Assembly (NCBI GenBank): GCA_025059205.1
Contig: JANXDS010000003.1
Location: 1-64,000 of the forward strand
DNA from: Aigarchaeota archaeon
GTDB lineage: Archaea > Thermoproteota > Nitrososphaeria_A > Caldarchaeales > Wolframiiraptoraceae
DNA: 64,000 bases
Reading direction: 5' to 3'
Below are positions 34,889-44,327 of this stretch, piece by piece. Numbering within the stretch: the stretch's first letter is position 1; each line of letters starts with the position of its first letter. The translations under genes were made by a program, and so were the position numbers. Under the pieces are notes generated by a model. It searched no databases. It was not told the DNA's origin and worked only from the letters and a program-made list of their open reading frames with translations.

Positions 34889-35440
34889 TTGAAGGTGAAA
34901 CGTAAGAGCCTCGGTAGGATGCTAGGCTACGTTGTGGATATCATACCAAATATGAAGTGGGGCAAATTTCTGTACGCTATTAAACTTATGATGATGGGAC
35001 TCCCGGACATAGTAACTCAGAACGTCGAAGAATTGTCGGATTGGCTTTGGTATGGCTCTGCCGTAAATGTAGAAATCTCGAGAGTTCAACAAGGAGATAA
35101 CGTCAAGCTCGTCGTCGATAGTCTATCGCCAAACGAGTATGAGTTACCTATACAACCGGTACCCGTGAATGTCTTAAGCTATGGTGCCCAAACCGGAGAG
35201 CTGGTGCTCAAAAGAGACGATGGCCGTACATTGACACTTAAGGTTTCCGAGGAGCATTTAAAAGACGAACTTTTAGCAACATCTGAGTCCAACTTTTACG
35301 CGCTGTTTCTCGAGAAGCCAACCGGGTTAAGGATGATAGGCCTGGTACGCTCATCAAAGTACAGACTTTTGAGTAGGGCCAAAGAGTTAGCCCGCTCGCT
35401 TATTTCCCCATCCTTAGAACATAATCTCTGTAAGACTTGA
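34889..35440 (+). CDS. Unknown protein following S11
   Basis: 183 aa, start TTG 34889 (ATG 34919 possible). It opens with a basic patch KVKRKSLGRMLGYV, then a hydrophobic helix-like part GKFLYAIKLMMMGLPD, then a beta-rich part with VVDSLSPNEYELPIQPVPVNV. I do not recognise a family or motif. It follows rps11 by 21 bases on the same strand and overlaps the end of the convergent DUF1152 gene by 41 bases. Membrane contact is possible but not shown. Confidence 0.7.
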   Translation: MKVKRKSLGRMLGYVVDIIPNMKWGKFLYAIKLMMMGLPDIVTQNVEELSDWLWYGSAVNVEISRVQQGDNVKLVVDSLSPNEYELPIQPVPVNVLSYGAQTGELVLKRDDGRTLTLKVSEEHLKDELLATSESNFYALFLEKPTGLRMIGLVRSSKYRLLSRAKELARSLISPSLEHNLCKT

Positions 35441-36371
35441 TACCAAGCCTCTCGACGTCCCTCTCAAAGTCCAACTCTGTTTCTACCCCTAAAGAATGCA
35501 TAGCCTCGTTTGCTTCATCTATCGACTCCGAGTTTGCCACGGCCTTTGCTAATTCGCTCGTTTTGTAAACTATCTGCGCGTCAAGTAAAAACGTTATGCT
35601 CGAGAAGACAGACACGTATGCAGTTCTCGTCCCATCCCTTATCAGCACATCACCTCTAACACCCTTGGCCGCCATGATCGTCAGCTTACTCGCCTCTGTG
35701 TTCAACCCTTCAGATAAAAACTCCATAAGCTTTATGTCGTCTTTTGTCATACCCAATGCACCAAGTAAACCACCCATCGAGGCGATTTCAGACAATCTTG
35801 ACTCTAACTCCTGCGGTTTAAGTTCACCATCGCATCCTAATCCCACCACACCAACTATGCTATTGACCCCCGAGTTAACCATCGCCGCAAGCGTTAACGA
35901 GTCGCATAGCGGGGATCTAAGTCCCTCTTCTTTTCCAGTAGCTAGAACGTCACCTCCAACGTCTATCCCAACAACGAAACTCATACCGAGTTTATCGACC
36001 ATCTTACGAATGCCGCTTGCAAGACCCTTGGCTCCCTTTGTTATGTCCAATAGTAGAACCTTCTCGCCTAACTTTGCGGAGAGTCTACAAGCTTGTGGAA
36101 CGGCTCCACCTCTTATTCTCGTTCGGCTTCCTGCCAAGCATACCGTTTCGCTTAGAATATCTTCAACATTATCTAACTCATCCAAAGACCTCGGGCCAGG
36201 TTTTGGGTCTACTACAAACCTTTCCCATACGACGGATCCTATAAGTACGTCGAATTTGCTCCTTTTTAATGAGTTTCTTGTAGGTATTGTTCCTAGTACA
36301 TCGCCGCCACCGCCTATGCCCACTACTGCGACCTTTCTAGTACCCTTTAAGTCGAAAAGATCCCAATCCAT
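35400..36371 (-). CDS. DUF1152-family protein
   Basis: 323 aa. The N-terminal VAVVGIGGGGDVLGTIPT and central VVGIDVGGDVLATGKEEGLRSPLCD are the DUF1152 signature blocks, and the Gly-rich loop looks nucleotide-binding. Function not known. Starts at ATG 36371, 15 bases after the end of the geranylgeranyl reductase gene on the same strand. Its 3' end overlaps the unknown gene after S11. Confidence 0.85.
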   Translation of the reverse strand: MDWDLFDLKGTRKVAVVGIGGGGDVLGTIPTRNSLKRSKFDVLIGSVVWERFVVDPKPGPRSLDELDNVEDILSETVCLAGSRTRIRGGAVPQACRLSAKLGEKVLLLDITKGAKGLASGIRKMVDKLGMSFVVGIDVGGDVLATGKEEGLRSPLCDSLTLAAMVNSGVNSIVGVVGLGCDGELKPQELESRLSEIASMGGLLGALGMTKDDIKLMEFLSEGLNTEASKLTIMAAKGVRGDVLIRDGTRTAYVSVFSSITFLLDAQIVYKTSELAKAVANSESIDEANEAMHSLGVETELDFERDVERLGIKSYRDYVLRMGK

Positions 36372-36386
36372 GGCAGCACTTGCTCC

Positions 36387-37532
36387 TCAAAGAAGCGCTT
36401 TCGCGAGTTTTATTGCAAATATTGGATGGGACAATAGCTTCATAGCAACCCTTTTGACATTGAGGCCGTTTGCTAGGTCGAGTATGTCCGACGCGTCAAG
36501 CAATGTTTGAAGCAAGTTCAGTTCGTCGTCCGTCATCTTTTCTAGAGCACGCATGACCTTTAAGCTCTTTTTTATTCTCACTATCCAAGGCTCATACTTA
36601 TCGTTGAATTCTAAAAGTCTACTCTTTGATACGTTGCCTTCATGACATGCTTTTGCGGCAACCTCTCCTGCTGCAAGGCCTGCGGCTATTGATGAGTGTA
36701 TGCCCGCGCCCGTCAAAGGTATGACCATTCCAGCAGCATCTCCTATTAGTATGACACCATCCAGTATGTATTCCTTTATCATTCCGCCGATGGGTACGGG
36801 AGCGCCCCTATAGTCGATTATCTTGGCATTTCCAAGCTCCTTCTCAAACATCTTAACAAACTTATCAAGATAAAGTTTGGCTGGGGCGCCCCTCACACCT
36901 ATGCCGACTTCTGCTACCTTCTCGCTTTTGGGAAATATCCACGCGTATCCACCCGGAGCTATATCGTTGCCGAGAAAGAATCTTACAACATCTGTACATT
37001 CGAGCTTACAGTTAACCATCACATACTGAATGGTAGGTATTGGTTCAGAGCGCTCGTTTATTCCAAGACACCTAGCCACTGTTGAATTATATCCATCGGC
37101 ACCTATGACAACCTTTGCCGAGTATTCGTCACGGTTCGTCTTAACTTTCATAGCATCTCCATCTCTCCAAACTGAAACCACCTCCTCCCTTACGTGTATA
37201 TCAGCACCAGCCTCAGCAGCCTGAGCTGCTATTTCCTGTATGAAGAGCGATTTATTTATCAGAAATCCAACGTCCTTTATCTCCACATACTTCATGTTCG
37301 GTGCATAAACTCTTGCGTACGCCTTGTTGAGGACTATACTGGGCTTAGGCTCAACACCAGCAGTTTTAAATGTTGTTTGACTCGTTGCCTCACCGCACGG
37401 TTTGTTTGCCATGATAGTCGGACACTTCTCCAACAGTAAAGTCTTGGCATCACCTAAAGCTGCTGCCTTCGCCGCCGAGACACCAGCCGGTCCAGCACCA
37501 ACAACTATGACATCGTAGTCATAACTGATCAT
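36387..37532 (-). CDS. Geranylgeranyl reductase-family flavoprotein
   Basis: Saturates isoprenoid chains of archaeal lipids. FAD-binding DVIVVGAGPAGVSAAKAA at the N-terminus, PCGEATSQ, GADGYNSTVARCLG and LIGDAAGMVIPLTGAGIHSSIAAG (second FAD motif, about 275) all present. 381 aa matches archaeal GGR. ATG 37532. TATA-like AAATATATGC at about 37570-37561. Together with egsA this covers parts of ether-lipid synthesis. Confidence 0.93.
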   Translation of the reverse strand: MISYDYDVIVVGAGPAGVSAAKAAALGDAKTLLLEKCPTIMANKPCGEATSQTTFKTAGVEPKPSIVLNKAYARVYAPNMKYVEIKDVGFLINKSLFIQEIAAQAAEAGADIHVREEVVSVWRDGDAMKVKTNRDEYSAKVVIGADGYNSTVARCLGINERSEPIPTIQYVMVNCKLECTDVVRFFLGNDIAPGGYAWIFPKSEKVAEVGIGVRGAPAKLYLDKFVKMFEKELGNAKIIDYRGAPVPIGGMIKEYILDGVILIGDAAGMVIPLTGAGIHSSIAAGLAAGEVAAKACHEGNVSKSRLLEFNDKYEPWIVRIKKSLKVMRALEKMTDDELNLLQTLLDASDILDLANGLNVKRVAMKLLSHPIFAIKLAKALL

Positions 37533-37640
37533 AATCAGGCACCCTATCTCTCCTTCGAGAGCATATATTTATCCTTGCCACAACCTTCCACACCGAAACT
37601 CGTAGTATAGGATTTATTTATGTTGGAGAGAAACTAGTTG

Positions 37641-38763
37641 TTATGGTTTTTCCATAAAAACTATGCTCTCCTTCGCCTCGCCGATCTTTATAACTCTCTT
37701 CGTCGTTGCAATCCTTCTGTTTACTACGCATATCTTGTTGACATTAAAGCCTAAGTCTTTCGCCAACCTCGCGATCAGCAGATCCGACTCGACTACTCTA
37801 TCAGGAAAGACACCACCCGCGACTACTAGAGCCACCTTGCCCTTAGGCTTAAGGACCCTGAACATCTCTGAGAGAGCTTTCCGCATATCCGAGAAGTAAG
37901 CTCTCGCGATTATGGGTAGATCCAACTCAGGAAAAGGATCCTGAATGTTTTTAGGATTTAGACCCAAGTAAGAACGAACCGCATCTACCTTGACACCAGG
38001 TAGGAAGAGCTCGTACTCTATCTTGTATACCGTCGTGTACTCTATCTTGTTTAGATACGGTGGTGATGTTATTATTGCATCGAAGATCTCGTCGGGCAAC
38101 TGGAGCATCCTCGCATCGCCGAGCATTATCTTAGCTTCACAATCCTCAAGCTTTATTGATCTAACGTCCATGATCATCTTCTTAACGATCCTTCTGAAGA
38201 ACTTCCTGAAAGGTGGTGTCGGTTTCTTTATGATCTTTATCACACCGCCATCCTTGTAAGCGTAGGAGACTTCCATGGCCGCCCTCATAAGAGCCAGCAT
38301 GAAAAAACCCTTTACGTTCTCGTCAATTTCAGATATCTTATCTCTGAAGAAGACAACGTCTTCAAGAACCGGTCTGCTGAATGCTCTCTTTACGAGCGGG
38401 TCGAGATTATCTAGCGAGGGTCTGGAGAAAGGGGTTGAGAATAAAGACTCCGATACCTTTTCTAATAAATCTGCGTCATACCTAGTAGTCTTAGTTTGTG
38501 ATACGAATACCGCAAGGGGCGAGGAGTCTACGCCGCAAGAGTTTACACCGACTTCCATGCAGGCAAGCGATGTTGTCCCAGATCCGAGAAACGGATCGAG
38601 TACCCAATTTCCTCTACCTATATTAAACTCCTTAAGCATCAACCAGACGAAATCCCTTGAGAAGCCCTCCTTAAAGAAAAAACCAGTTATGAACTGGGAT
38701 GTTCTTATTCGGAACGAACGTCACTAGCCTTCCGAGGTCATACCTTTCTTCGACGACGAACAT
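37641..38763 (-). pseudogene. N4/N6-type DNA methylase, frameshifted near the 5' end
   Basis: Amino-methyltransferase with motif I LDPFLGSGTTSLACME and motif IV TSPPYLNKIEYTTVY (SPPY catalytic site). The long frame has no good start before TTG 38642, but a second frame from ATG 38763 reads MFVVEERYDLGRLV to VHNWFFL and stops at 38668ish, while the main frame continues FFFKEGFSRDFVWLMLKEF. Deleting one T from the six-T run at 38677-38682 fuses the two into one protein of about 373 aa. ATG 38763 lies 3 bases after the pfpI stop and has AGAGGAAG ahead, so it was the original start. No restriction endonuclease gene adjoins, so it may be an orphan or tRNA/rRNA-directed enzyme. Confidence 0.75.
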
Positions 38764-38766
38764 ATG

Positions 38767-39297
38767 TTACTTCCTCTTAAGCTTAGAAGCCTCTTCTATT
38801 ATTGCCTTGCAGAAGCTTGGGAGGTCATCGGGCACCCTGGAGGTTATTATGTTACCGTCCACGACCACCGGAGCATCTATAAACGTCGCACCGGCGTTTA
38901 TCACGTCGTCCTTAATTCCGCTAACACACGTAGCCTTCTTTCCGTTCAGAAGTTTGGCGGATATCAGAAGCTGTGGTCCGTGACATATTGCGCCTATTAT
39001 AGCACCCTTCTGTCCATGTTTCTTAACAAATTCCACGATCCTGCTATCTCTCCTTAACCTATCGGGAGCCCAGCCGCCAGGAATTATAAGGATGTCAAAG
39101 TCCTTACTAAGGGCCTCGTCGATGGTTAAGTCCGGAACTATAGAGAGGCCGTGTTTGCCCTTGTACAAGTCCTTCGTCGGTGCCACGACTTTTACGTCGG
39201 CCCCTTCCTCCTTAAACCTGAGCAACGGATAATGGAGTTCTAAGTCTTCGTAATCAGGACCCGCAAGTATAGCGACACTTTTACCCGAAAGGCTCAA
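38767..39297 (-). CDS. DJ-1/PfpI-family protein (class I glutamine amidotransferase-like)
   Basis: 176 aa. GPDYEDLELHYPLLRF supplies the conserved Glu, and IGAICHGPQLLISA the nucleophile Cys (about 109) with His after it, as in PfpI protease/deglycase proteins. TTG start at 39297 after a TTTTGAG-like stretch. Terminates 3 bases before the methylase start, so they were one transcript. May be a chaperone or glyoxalase III rather than a true protease. Confidence 0.9.
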   Translation of the reverse strand: MSLSGKSVAILAGPDYEDLELHYPLLRFKEEGADVKVVAPTKDLYKGKHGLSIVPDLTIDEALSKDFDILIIPGGWAPDRLRRDSRIVEFVKKHGQKGAIIGAICHGPQLLISAKLLNGKKATCVSGIKDDVINAGATFIDAPVVVDGNIITSRVPDDLPSFCKAIIEEASKLKRK

Positions 39298-39404
39298 AAC
39301 TGAACACCGTTCTTCAATACAGTACTCCCTATATAAAAGATTAGCGCGTATCGTTAAGCCCTTATATAGAGCGAGGAGTTAAAGTTAGTTTTGAGGTGGC
39401 TTTT

Positions 39405-39722
39405 TTGCAAAAGGATATGCCCACTGTGAAGCAGGTTATAGACGTACTCAAGAACTGCTACGACCCAGAGATTCCAATAAATATAGTGGACCTAGGGCTC
39501 ATATACGATGTCCAAGTGAGGGACGATGCCAGCGTTTACGTTAAGATGACTCTCACGGCTCCAGCTTGCCCAATAGCCCGTTTTCTCGTGGAGCAAGTAA
39601 AGGAGGCTATAATGAACGGAGTGAAAGGTGTTCGAAGGGTCGATGTGGACTTGGTATTTGATCCGCCATGGAATCCAGGTATGATGAGTGAAGAAGCTAA
39701 GAAGATGCTTGGTATTAAATGA
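39405..39722 (+). CDS. sufT: SufT/MIP18-family (DUF59) Fe-S assembly protein
   Basis: 105 aa from TTG 39405 (GAGGTGG lies 5 bases ahead; GTG 39396 and ATG 39417 also in frame). KNCYDPEIPINIVDLGLIYDV and TLTAPACPIARFL are the DUF59 blocks with the conserved Cys. Stand-alone copy of the domain that is also fused to Mrp at 12 kb. Probably helps maturation of Fe-S proteins such as the ferredoxin oxidoreductase nearby. Confidence 0.9.
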   Translation: MQKDMPTVKQVIDVLKNCYDPEIPINIVDLGLIYDVQVRDDASVYVKMTLTAPACPIARFLVEQVKEAIMNGVKGVRRVDVDLVFDPPWNPGMMSEEAKKMLGIK

Positions 39723-39813
39723 CTCAGGTCCTATGATTCTTTTTGCATCCTGACGGCAACATTCACCCAAACTTCGTAGGAAAGCTTAAGCAAAGGCTTT
39801 ATCGAACACCTGG

Positions 39814-42162
39814 ATGGTTAACTGGCGTATGGAGCTGGCACCGAAAATACAGGAAAAAACATGGAACCCGTCGATTGAAAAGAAGATGCTCGAAGTTTGG
39901 GAGTTGGAAAACCTATACACGTTTAATATAAGGAGTAAGAAGAAAAAATTTGTCATAGATACGCCGCCACCGTACCCATCAGGAAGACCATGGCACATAG
40001 GAGCAGCAGCCCAATACTCACAGATCGATATGATAGCAAGGACCGCGAGGATGATGGGCTACGAGGTGCTGTTCCCTATAGGCATCGATAGAAATGGCAT
40101 ACCCGTCGAGCTTTACGTCGAAAAAGTGTATAAGGTCTCCATGAGGTCTGTGCCAAGAAAAGACTTCATCGAGCTTTGTAGTAAGGCCCTCAATGAGCTG
40201 GAGGCAGAGATGCTATCAATAATGCGGAGGATGGGCTTAAGTGCTGACTTCAAGAACTATTACAGAACAGATTCTCCGGAGTACAGGGCCCTAACTCAGA
40301 AGACTTTTATCAAGTTGTGGAATGAAGGCTTGATCTATGAGGCAACAAGGCCGAACAACTACTGTTGGGAGTGCGGAACGACGATAGCGGATGCTGAGGT
40401 CGAGTACGAAGAACTCCCGGCAAAACTCGTCTACATGAAGTTTAAGGTCAAGGAGACCAACGAAGATTTGATAGTTGCGTCAACGAGGCCTGAACTTCTG
40501 TGTTCTTGTAAGGCCGTCATAGTGAACCCAAGCGATGAAAGGTACACCCACATTCATGGTTTGCACGCTATAGTTCCGCTATACTCGACAGAAGTACCTA
40601 TAATACCGCATCCGGCAGCCAAGCCTGAGTTCGGTACCGGCGTCATGATGGTATGCAGTTATGGCGACTACACAGACGTTCAACTATTCAGGGAGCTTGG
40701 CTTGGAAGAGGTCGTGGCGATAGGTGAAGACGGAATGATGACTGAAAAGGCAGGCAGGTACGCGGGTCTAAAGGTTGAAGACGCAAGAAAGAAGATAATC
40801 GAGGACATGGAACGTGAAGGATTTCTTGTAAAGGTCGAGGACATAGTCCATAGAACCCCGATATGCGAAAGGAGCAAGACACCTATAGAAATCATCCCGA
40901 TGAAGGAGTACTACCTCAAACAGCTTTACGTGGTGAAGGACTTAGATAGGTTGGCAAGGAAGATGAAGTTCCACCCGGAGATGCATAGGCAGCTTCTGCT
41001 GGACTGGATAAACTCTCTCAAGATAGATTATCCTATATCCAGACGCAGGTATTATGCTACCGAGATACCGATCTGGTACTGTAAGGGTTGTGGTGCGGCC
41101 CTTGTACCGCCACCTAACAGGTACTATAGGCCATGGTGCGAACCGCCTCCTTTTGAACGATGTGAGAAATGCGGCGGTACGGAATTCATCGGCGAGGATA
41201 GAACATTTGATACATGGATGGATTCAAGTATCTCACCGCTCTTCATCACTAAGTACGGTAGCGATCCAAAATTCTATAAGGCCCTGTACCCTGTTAGTCT
41301 CAGACCACAGGGCAAGGACATAGTCAGAACTTGGCTCTACTACACGGTTCTCAGATGTTATCAACTTACGGGAAAGGAACCCTTCAAGCACGTTTGGATA
41401 TCGGGCTTAGGCCTCGACGAGAAAGGAGAGAAGATGAGTAAGAGCAAGGGCAACGTCATAGACCCGGTCCCTATACTAGAGAAGTACGGCGCCGATGCTT
41501 TCAGGTTCTGGAATGCGCAAGAAGCCAGCTTAGGTTACGACTTTAGGATATCAGAGGCAAAGATAGCCAGCGCCACAAAGTTTCTTACAAAGCTCTGGAA
41601 CCTGTCAAGGTTTGTATCATCCTTTCCGATACCAAAGAGGGCGAAGCTCACACCGACGGATAGATGGATACTCGCAGAGCTCTCAATCTTAATACGCGAA
41701 TCCTTAAAACATTATAAAGACTTCAACTTCTTCTATCCCGCTAGGTTGATCAGGGACTTCGTCTGGAACGTCTTCGCCGATCATTATGTAGAGATCGTTA
41801 AGACCAGAGCCTATGGATTAGGGTTCACGAAAGGTGAGCAGAGAGCTGCTTGGTTTACATTACACACAGTACTTAAGAACGTCCTATTGCTACTGGCACC
41901 AATAGTTCCCTTCATAACGGATGCGTTGTGGAGACAGCTCTACGGTAAAGGCAGTATACACCTGGAGACTTTCCCGAAAGCTATATGGCCTACCGCGTAC
42001 AAGAAGTTTACTGAGCCTATCATCGAGTTCAACTCCAGCATTTGGGCAAAGAAGAAGAGCCTAGGCCTTTCTTTGAAGGATCCTATAAAATGTGAGATAC
42101 CAAAGAAGCTCAAGACCTTCGAGAAAGACCTCAGGGCTATGCATAACATAAAGGATGATTAA
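39814..42162 (+). CDS. valS: Valyl-tRNA synthetase
   Basis: Class Ia synthetase of 782 aa. HIGH region is PPPYPSGRPWHIGAA (about 50-63), editing CP1 domain with STRPELLCSCKAV, zinc pairs CWECG and CKGCG/CEKCGG, RTFDTWMDSSIS and the loop KMSKSKGNV (about 548). The isoleucyl enzyme is much longer and leucyl has different zinc patterns, so ValRS is the best fit. ATG 39814 used; ATG 39829 is also possible. No coiled-coil C-terminal arm, as usual in short archaeal ValRS. Confidence 0.93.
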   Translation: MVNWRMELAPKIQEKTWNPSIEKKMLEVWELENLYTFNIRSKKKKFVIDTPPPYPSGRPWHIGAAAQYSQIDMIARTARMMGYEVLFPIGIDRNGIPVELYVEKVYKVSMRSVPRKDFIELCSKALNELEAEMLSIMRRMGLSADFKNYYRTDSPEYRALTQKTFIKLWNEGLIYEATRPNNYCWECGTTIADAEVEYEELPAKLVYMKFKVKETNEDLIVASTRPELLCSCKAVIVNPSDERYTHIHGLHAIVPLYSTEVPIIPHPAAKPEFGTGVMMVCSYGDYTDVQLFRELGLEEVVAIGEDGMMTEKAGRYAGLKVEDARKKIIEDMEREGFLVKVEDIVHRTPICERSKTPIEIIPMKEYYLKQLYVVKDLDRLARKMKFHPEMHRQLLLDWINSLKIDYPISRRRYYATEIPIWYCKGCGAALVPPPNRYYRPWCEPPPFERCEKCGGTEFIGEDRTFDTWMDSSISPLFITKYGSDPKFYKALYPVSLRPQGKDIVRTWLYYTVLRCYQLTGKEPFKHVWISGLGLDEKGEKMSKSKGNVIDPVPILEKYGADAFRFWNAQEASLGYDFRISEAKIASATKFLTKLWNLSRFVSSFPIPKRAKLTPTDRWILAELSILIRESLKHYKDFNFFYPARLIRDFVWNVFADHYVEIVKTRAYGLGFTKGEQRAAWFTLHTVLKNVLLLLAPIVPFITDALWRQLYGKGSIHLETFPKAIWPTAYKKFTEPIIEFNSSIWAKKKSLGLSLKDPIKCEIPKKLKTFEKDLRAMHNIKDD

Positions 42163-42169
42163 CTCAACT

Positions 42170-43099
42170 TTAGCGCTCTACCTTGCTCCAGTATTCGTCT
42201 ACTTGCCTCTGTATTTCGGCTATAATGCCTTCGTTCTTTACCGGTTTAAACAGGTGGGCGAACCTTCTTTGGGCTTTCAAGTAATCTTCAACAGGCCTTC
42301 TTTTTAACGGAATGTATGTATGTGTCACCTCACCATAAACAGCCTCCTTTAACGGCCATATTCCAGCCTCGACGGCAAGCCTAGCCAACTTTACAGATTC
42401 CGAAGGTTCCATGCCCCAGCCTGTAGGACATGGACACAAGGCCAAGAAAAGTTTCGGTCCTTTGAAGTTAAGTGCTTTCTCAACCTTTCTGAGCGCGTCA
42501 ACCACGTGAGAGGGTGATATCGTCGCAACGTACGGTGGCTTATGGCTTCGCCATATCTCGAATAGGTCCTTCTTGGGAAGAACGTTCCCCATAGGATATA
42601 AAGGTGTGGGCTTTGTGGTCGCAGTTCCGCTACCTATTGGCGAAGACGAGGAGGCTTGAAAACCAGTGTTACCGTACGCCTCGTTGTCGACGCATAGATA
42701 GAAGAAATCTAAGCCTCTATGTATGGCTCCCGAGGTTGATTGTAGACCTATGTCCGAGGCAGCACCATCTCCCGTTATAACTACAACCTTAAGGTTCTCT
42801 GATGGGTCCAGTTTGCCCTTTTTGATGAGTATGTCTAATGCGTCCCTTATGCCTTGTGCACCGGCCGGCGCGGAGGGCATCGCGGTGTAAAACCATGAAG
42901 ACCTGAGTGGTGTATACGGAAACGTTGCCATTAAGGTTATACAACCAGCTGCGTTTACCCAGACCACATCACCACCTAGCGCCTTGTGAAAAAGCCTCAT
43001 GACGAGTAGAGCTCCACACCCAGCACAGAGCGGCGTTCCTGGTACAAGGAATTCTTCCCTAGGCACGTCCTTTATTGTTCTATACTTCGTGACGCTCAT
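42170..43099 (-). CDS. porB: 2-oxoacid:ferredoxin oxidoreductase (pyruvate type), beta subunit
   Basis: Thiamine-diphosphate subunit, 309 aa. CAGCGALLVMR provides cluster cysteines, VVITGDGAASDIGLQ is the GDG...N TPP motif (about 106), followed by DNEAYGNTGFQ. CPCPTGWG later carries another Cys. Together with alpha and gamma-delta it decarboxylates pyruvate (or related) to acyl-CoA with reduction of ferredoxin. Last gene of the three-gene operon. Confidence 0.94.
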   Translation of the reverse strand: MSVTKYRTIKDVPREEFLVPGTPLCAGCGALLVMRLFHKALGGDVVWVNAAGCITLMATFPYTPLRSSWFYTAMPSAPAGAQGIRDALDILIKKGKLDPSENLKVVVITGDGAASDIGLQSTSGAIHRGLDFFYLCVDNEAYGNTGFQASSSSPIGSGTATTKPTPLYPMGNVLPKKDLFEIWRSHKPPYVATISPSHVVDALRKVEKALNFKGPKLFLALCPCPTGWGMEPSESVKLARLAVEAGIWPLKEAVYGEVTHTYIPLKRRPVEDYLKAQRRFAHLFKPVKNEGIIAEIQRQVDEYWSKVER

Positions 43100-43103
43100 T
43101 TTA

Positions 43104-44327
43104 CTAACCTCCAGAGGCAGTTTTCAACAAAGACTCGACAAGTATGGCCTCATCCTCACGGAATAGCAATAATGGCCCGTCAGGCCCTGCCTTTAGTGAT
43201 GCCAATCTTTCAGCGACCCTTACAGCGTATCTGAACTCCTCTAGACTTATCGACTTGCCACCTAGACCTGCGATGACCGGCAGGATGACCCTGGGCCTAT
43301 CTTCTAGGTGATAGAGTGCCTCGGCGATTTCCGGACACATTATTCCGCCTTTACCTACAGATATGTTCTGATCAATCACCACCACGCACTTCTTACCTCT
43401 AAGACTTTTGATGATGTCGTCGGTCGGAAACGGTCTGAACAATCTGATCTTAAGCAGTCCTACCTTATGCCCTTCTTCCCTTAGAGCGCTTACAGCTTGC
43501 TTACCAGCTGATGCAAAGGAGTTAGACATAACGATTACGGTATCCGCATCCTCTACCATGTACTCCTCAACGGGCGCGTACGTTCTGGAAAATAATTTTT
43601 CGAAGTCTTTTGCCGCCTCTCTGAACACGTTAAGAGCATTGCGTGAGGCCATGTGCATTTGGTACTTGAAGAACGAGTACAGGGGCGGTATGAGAACCGG
43701 TATCCCTTTCGCTACAGGCTCTGAAGCCCTGATTGGATTGACAGGATTGTACTCTGGAAGAAACTCATCTACAAAGCTCTGTTCGGGCAGCTCTACGCGT
43801 TCTCTCGTAAAGGAGAGGTGAAAACCATCTATGTTAACGATGGCAGGTAACAGGACTCTGTGGTCCTCAGCTACCCTATACGCAAAGAGCACAAGGTCTA
43901 ATGCTTCCTGCACGTTCTCTGCATGGAACTGGAGGAATCCGGAGTCCCTTGCTGCAAGCACGTCGTTGTGGTCAGGCTCGAGCGTTATAGGAGCCGCTAC
44001 CGCCCTTGCAACGTTAACCAACACTAAGGGAGCTCGCCAGCCGGCTATACTGTACAGCATCTCAAAACCATACAGAAGACCTTGGCTCGACGTCGCTGTA
44101 AAAACCCTGGCACCGGTCGCTGCGGCCGTGCCTGCTGCCGTAAATAATGAGTGCTCAGACTCCATCTGCACGAATATAGCTTCCATCTCTCCTTTCCTTA
44201 CCCATTCGCTTAATATCTCGATGATCTCTGTTTGAGGTGTGATCGGGTAGGCCGGTATGTAGTCGACCCTTGCTAATCTGGCGGCCCACGCGACGGCTTG
44301 TGAGCCTGTAAGCATCTTTAGGACCAT
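43104..44327 (-). CDS. porA: 2-oxoacid:ferredoxin oxidoreductase, alpha subunit
   Basis: 407 aa. LTGSQAVAWAARLARVDYIPAYPITPQT starts domain I, MESEHSLFTAAGTAAATGARVFTATSSQG is domain VI-like, and RLFRPFPTDDIIKSLRGKKCVVVIDQNIS is the domain II part. ATG 44327 chosen (GGGAG nine bases ahead); it overlaps the last codons of the gamma-delta gene by 10 bases. The pyruvate-specific type is suggested by EPDHNDVLAARD. Confidence 0.95.
   Translation of the reverse strand: MVLKMLTGSQAVAWAARLARVDYIPAYPITPQTEIIEILSEWVRKGEMEAIFVQMESEHSLFTAAGTAAATGARVFTATSSQGLLYGFEMLYSIAGWRAPLVLVNVARAVAAPITLEPDHNDVLAARDSGFLQFHAENVQEALDLVLFAYRVAEDHRVLLPAIVNIDGFHLSFTRERVELPEQSFVDEFLPEYNPVNPIRASEPVAKGIPVLIPPLYSFFKYQMHMASRNALNVFREAAKDFEKLFSRTYAPVEEYMVEDADTVIVMSNSFASAGKQAVSALREEGHKVGLLKIRLFRPFPTDDIIKSLRGKKCVVVIDQNISVGKGGIMCPEIAEALYHLEDRPRVILPVIAGLGGKSISLEEFRYAVRVAERLASLKAGPDGPLLLFREDEAILVESLLKTASGG

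Noticed and set aside
37641-38763. DNA methylase as part of a restriction-modification system.
   Set aside because: No restriction endonuclease, specificity subunit or other defence gene is next to it; neighbours are housekeeping genes.
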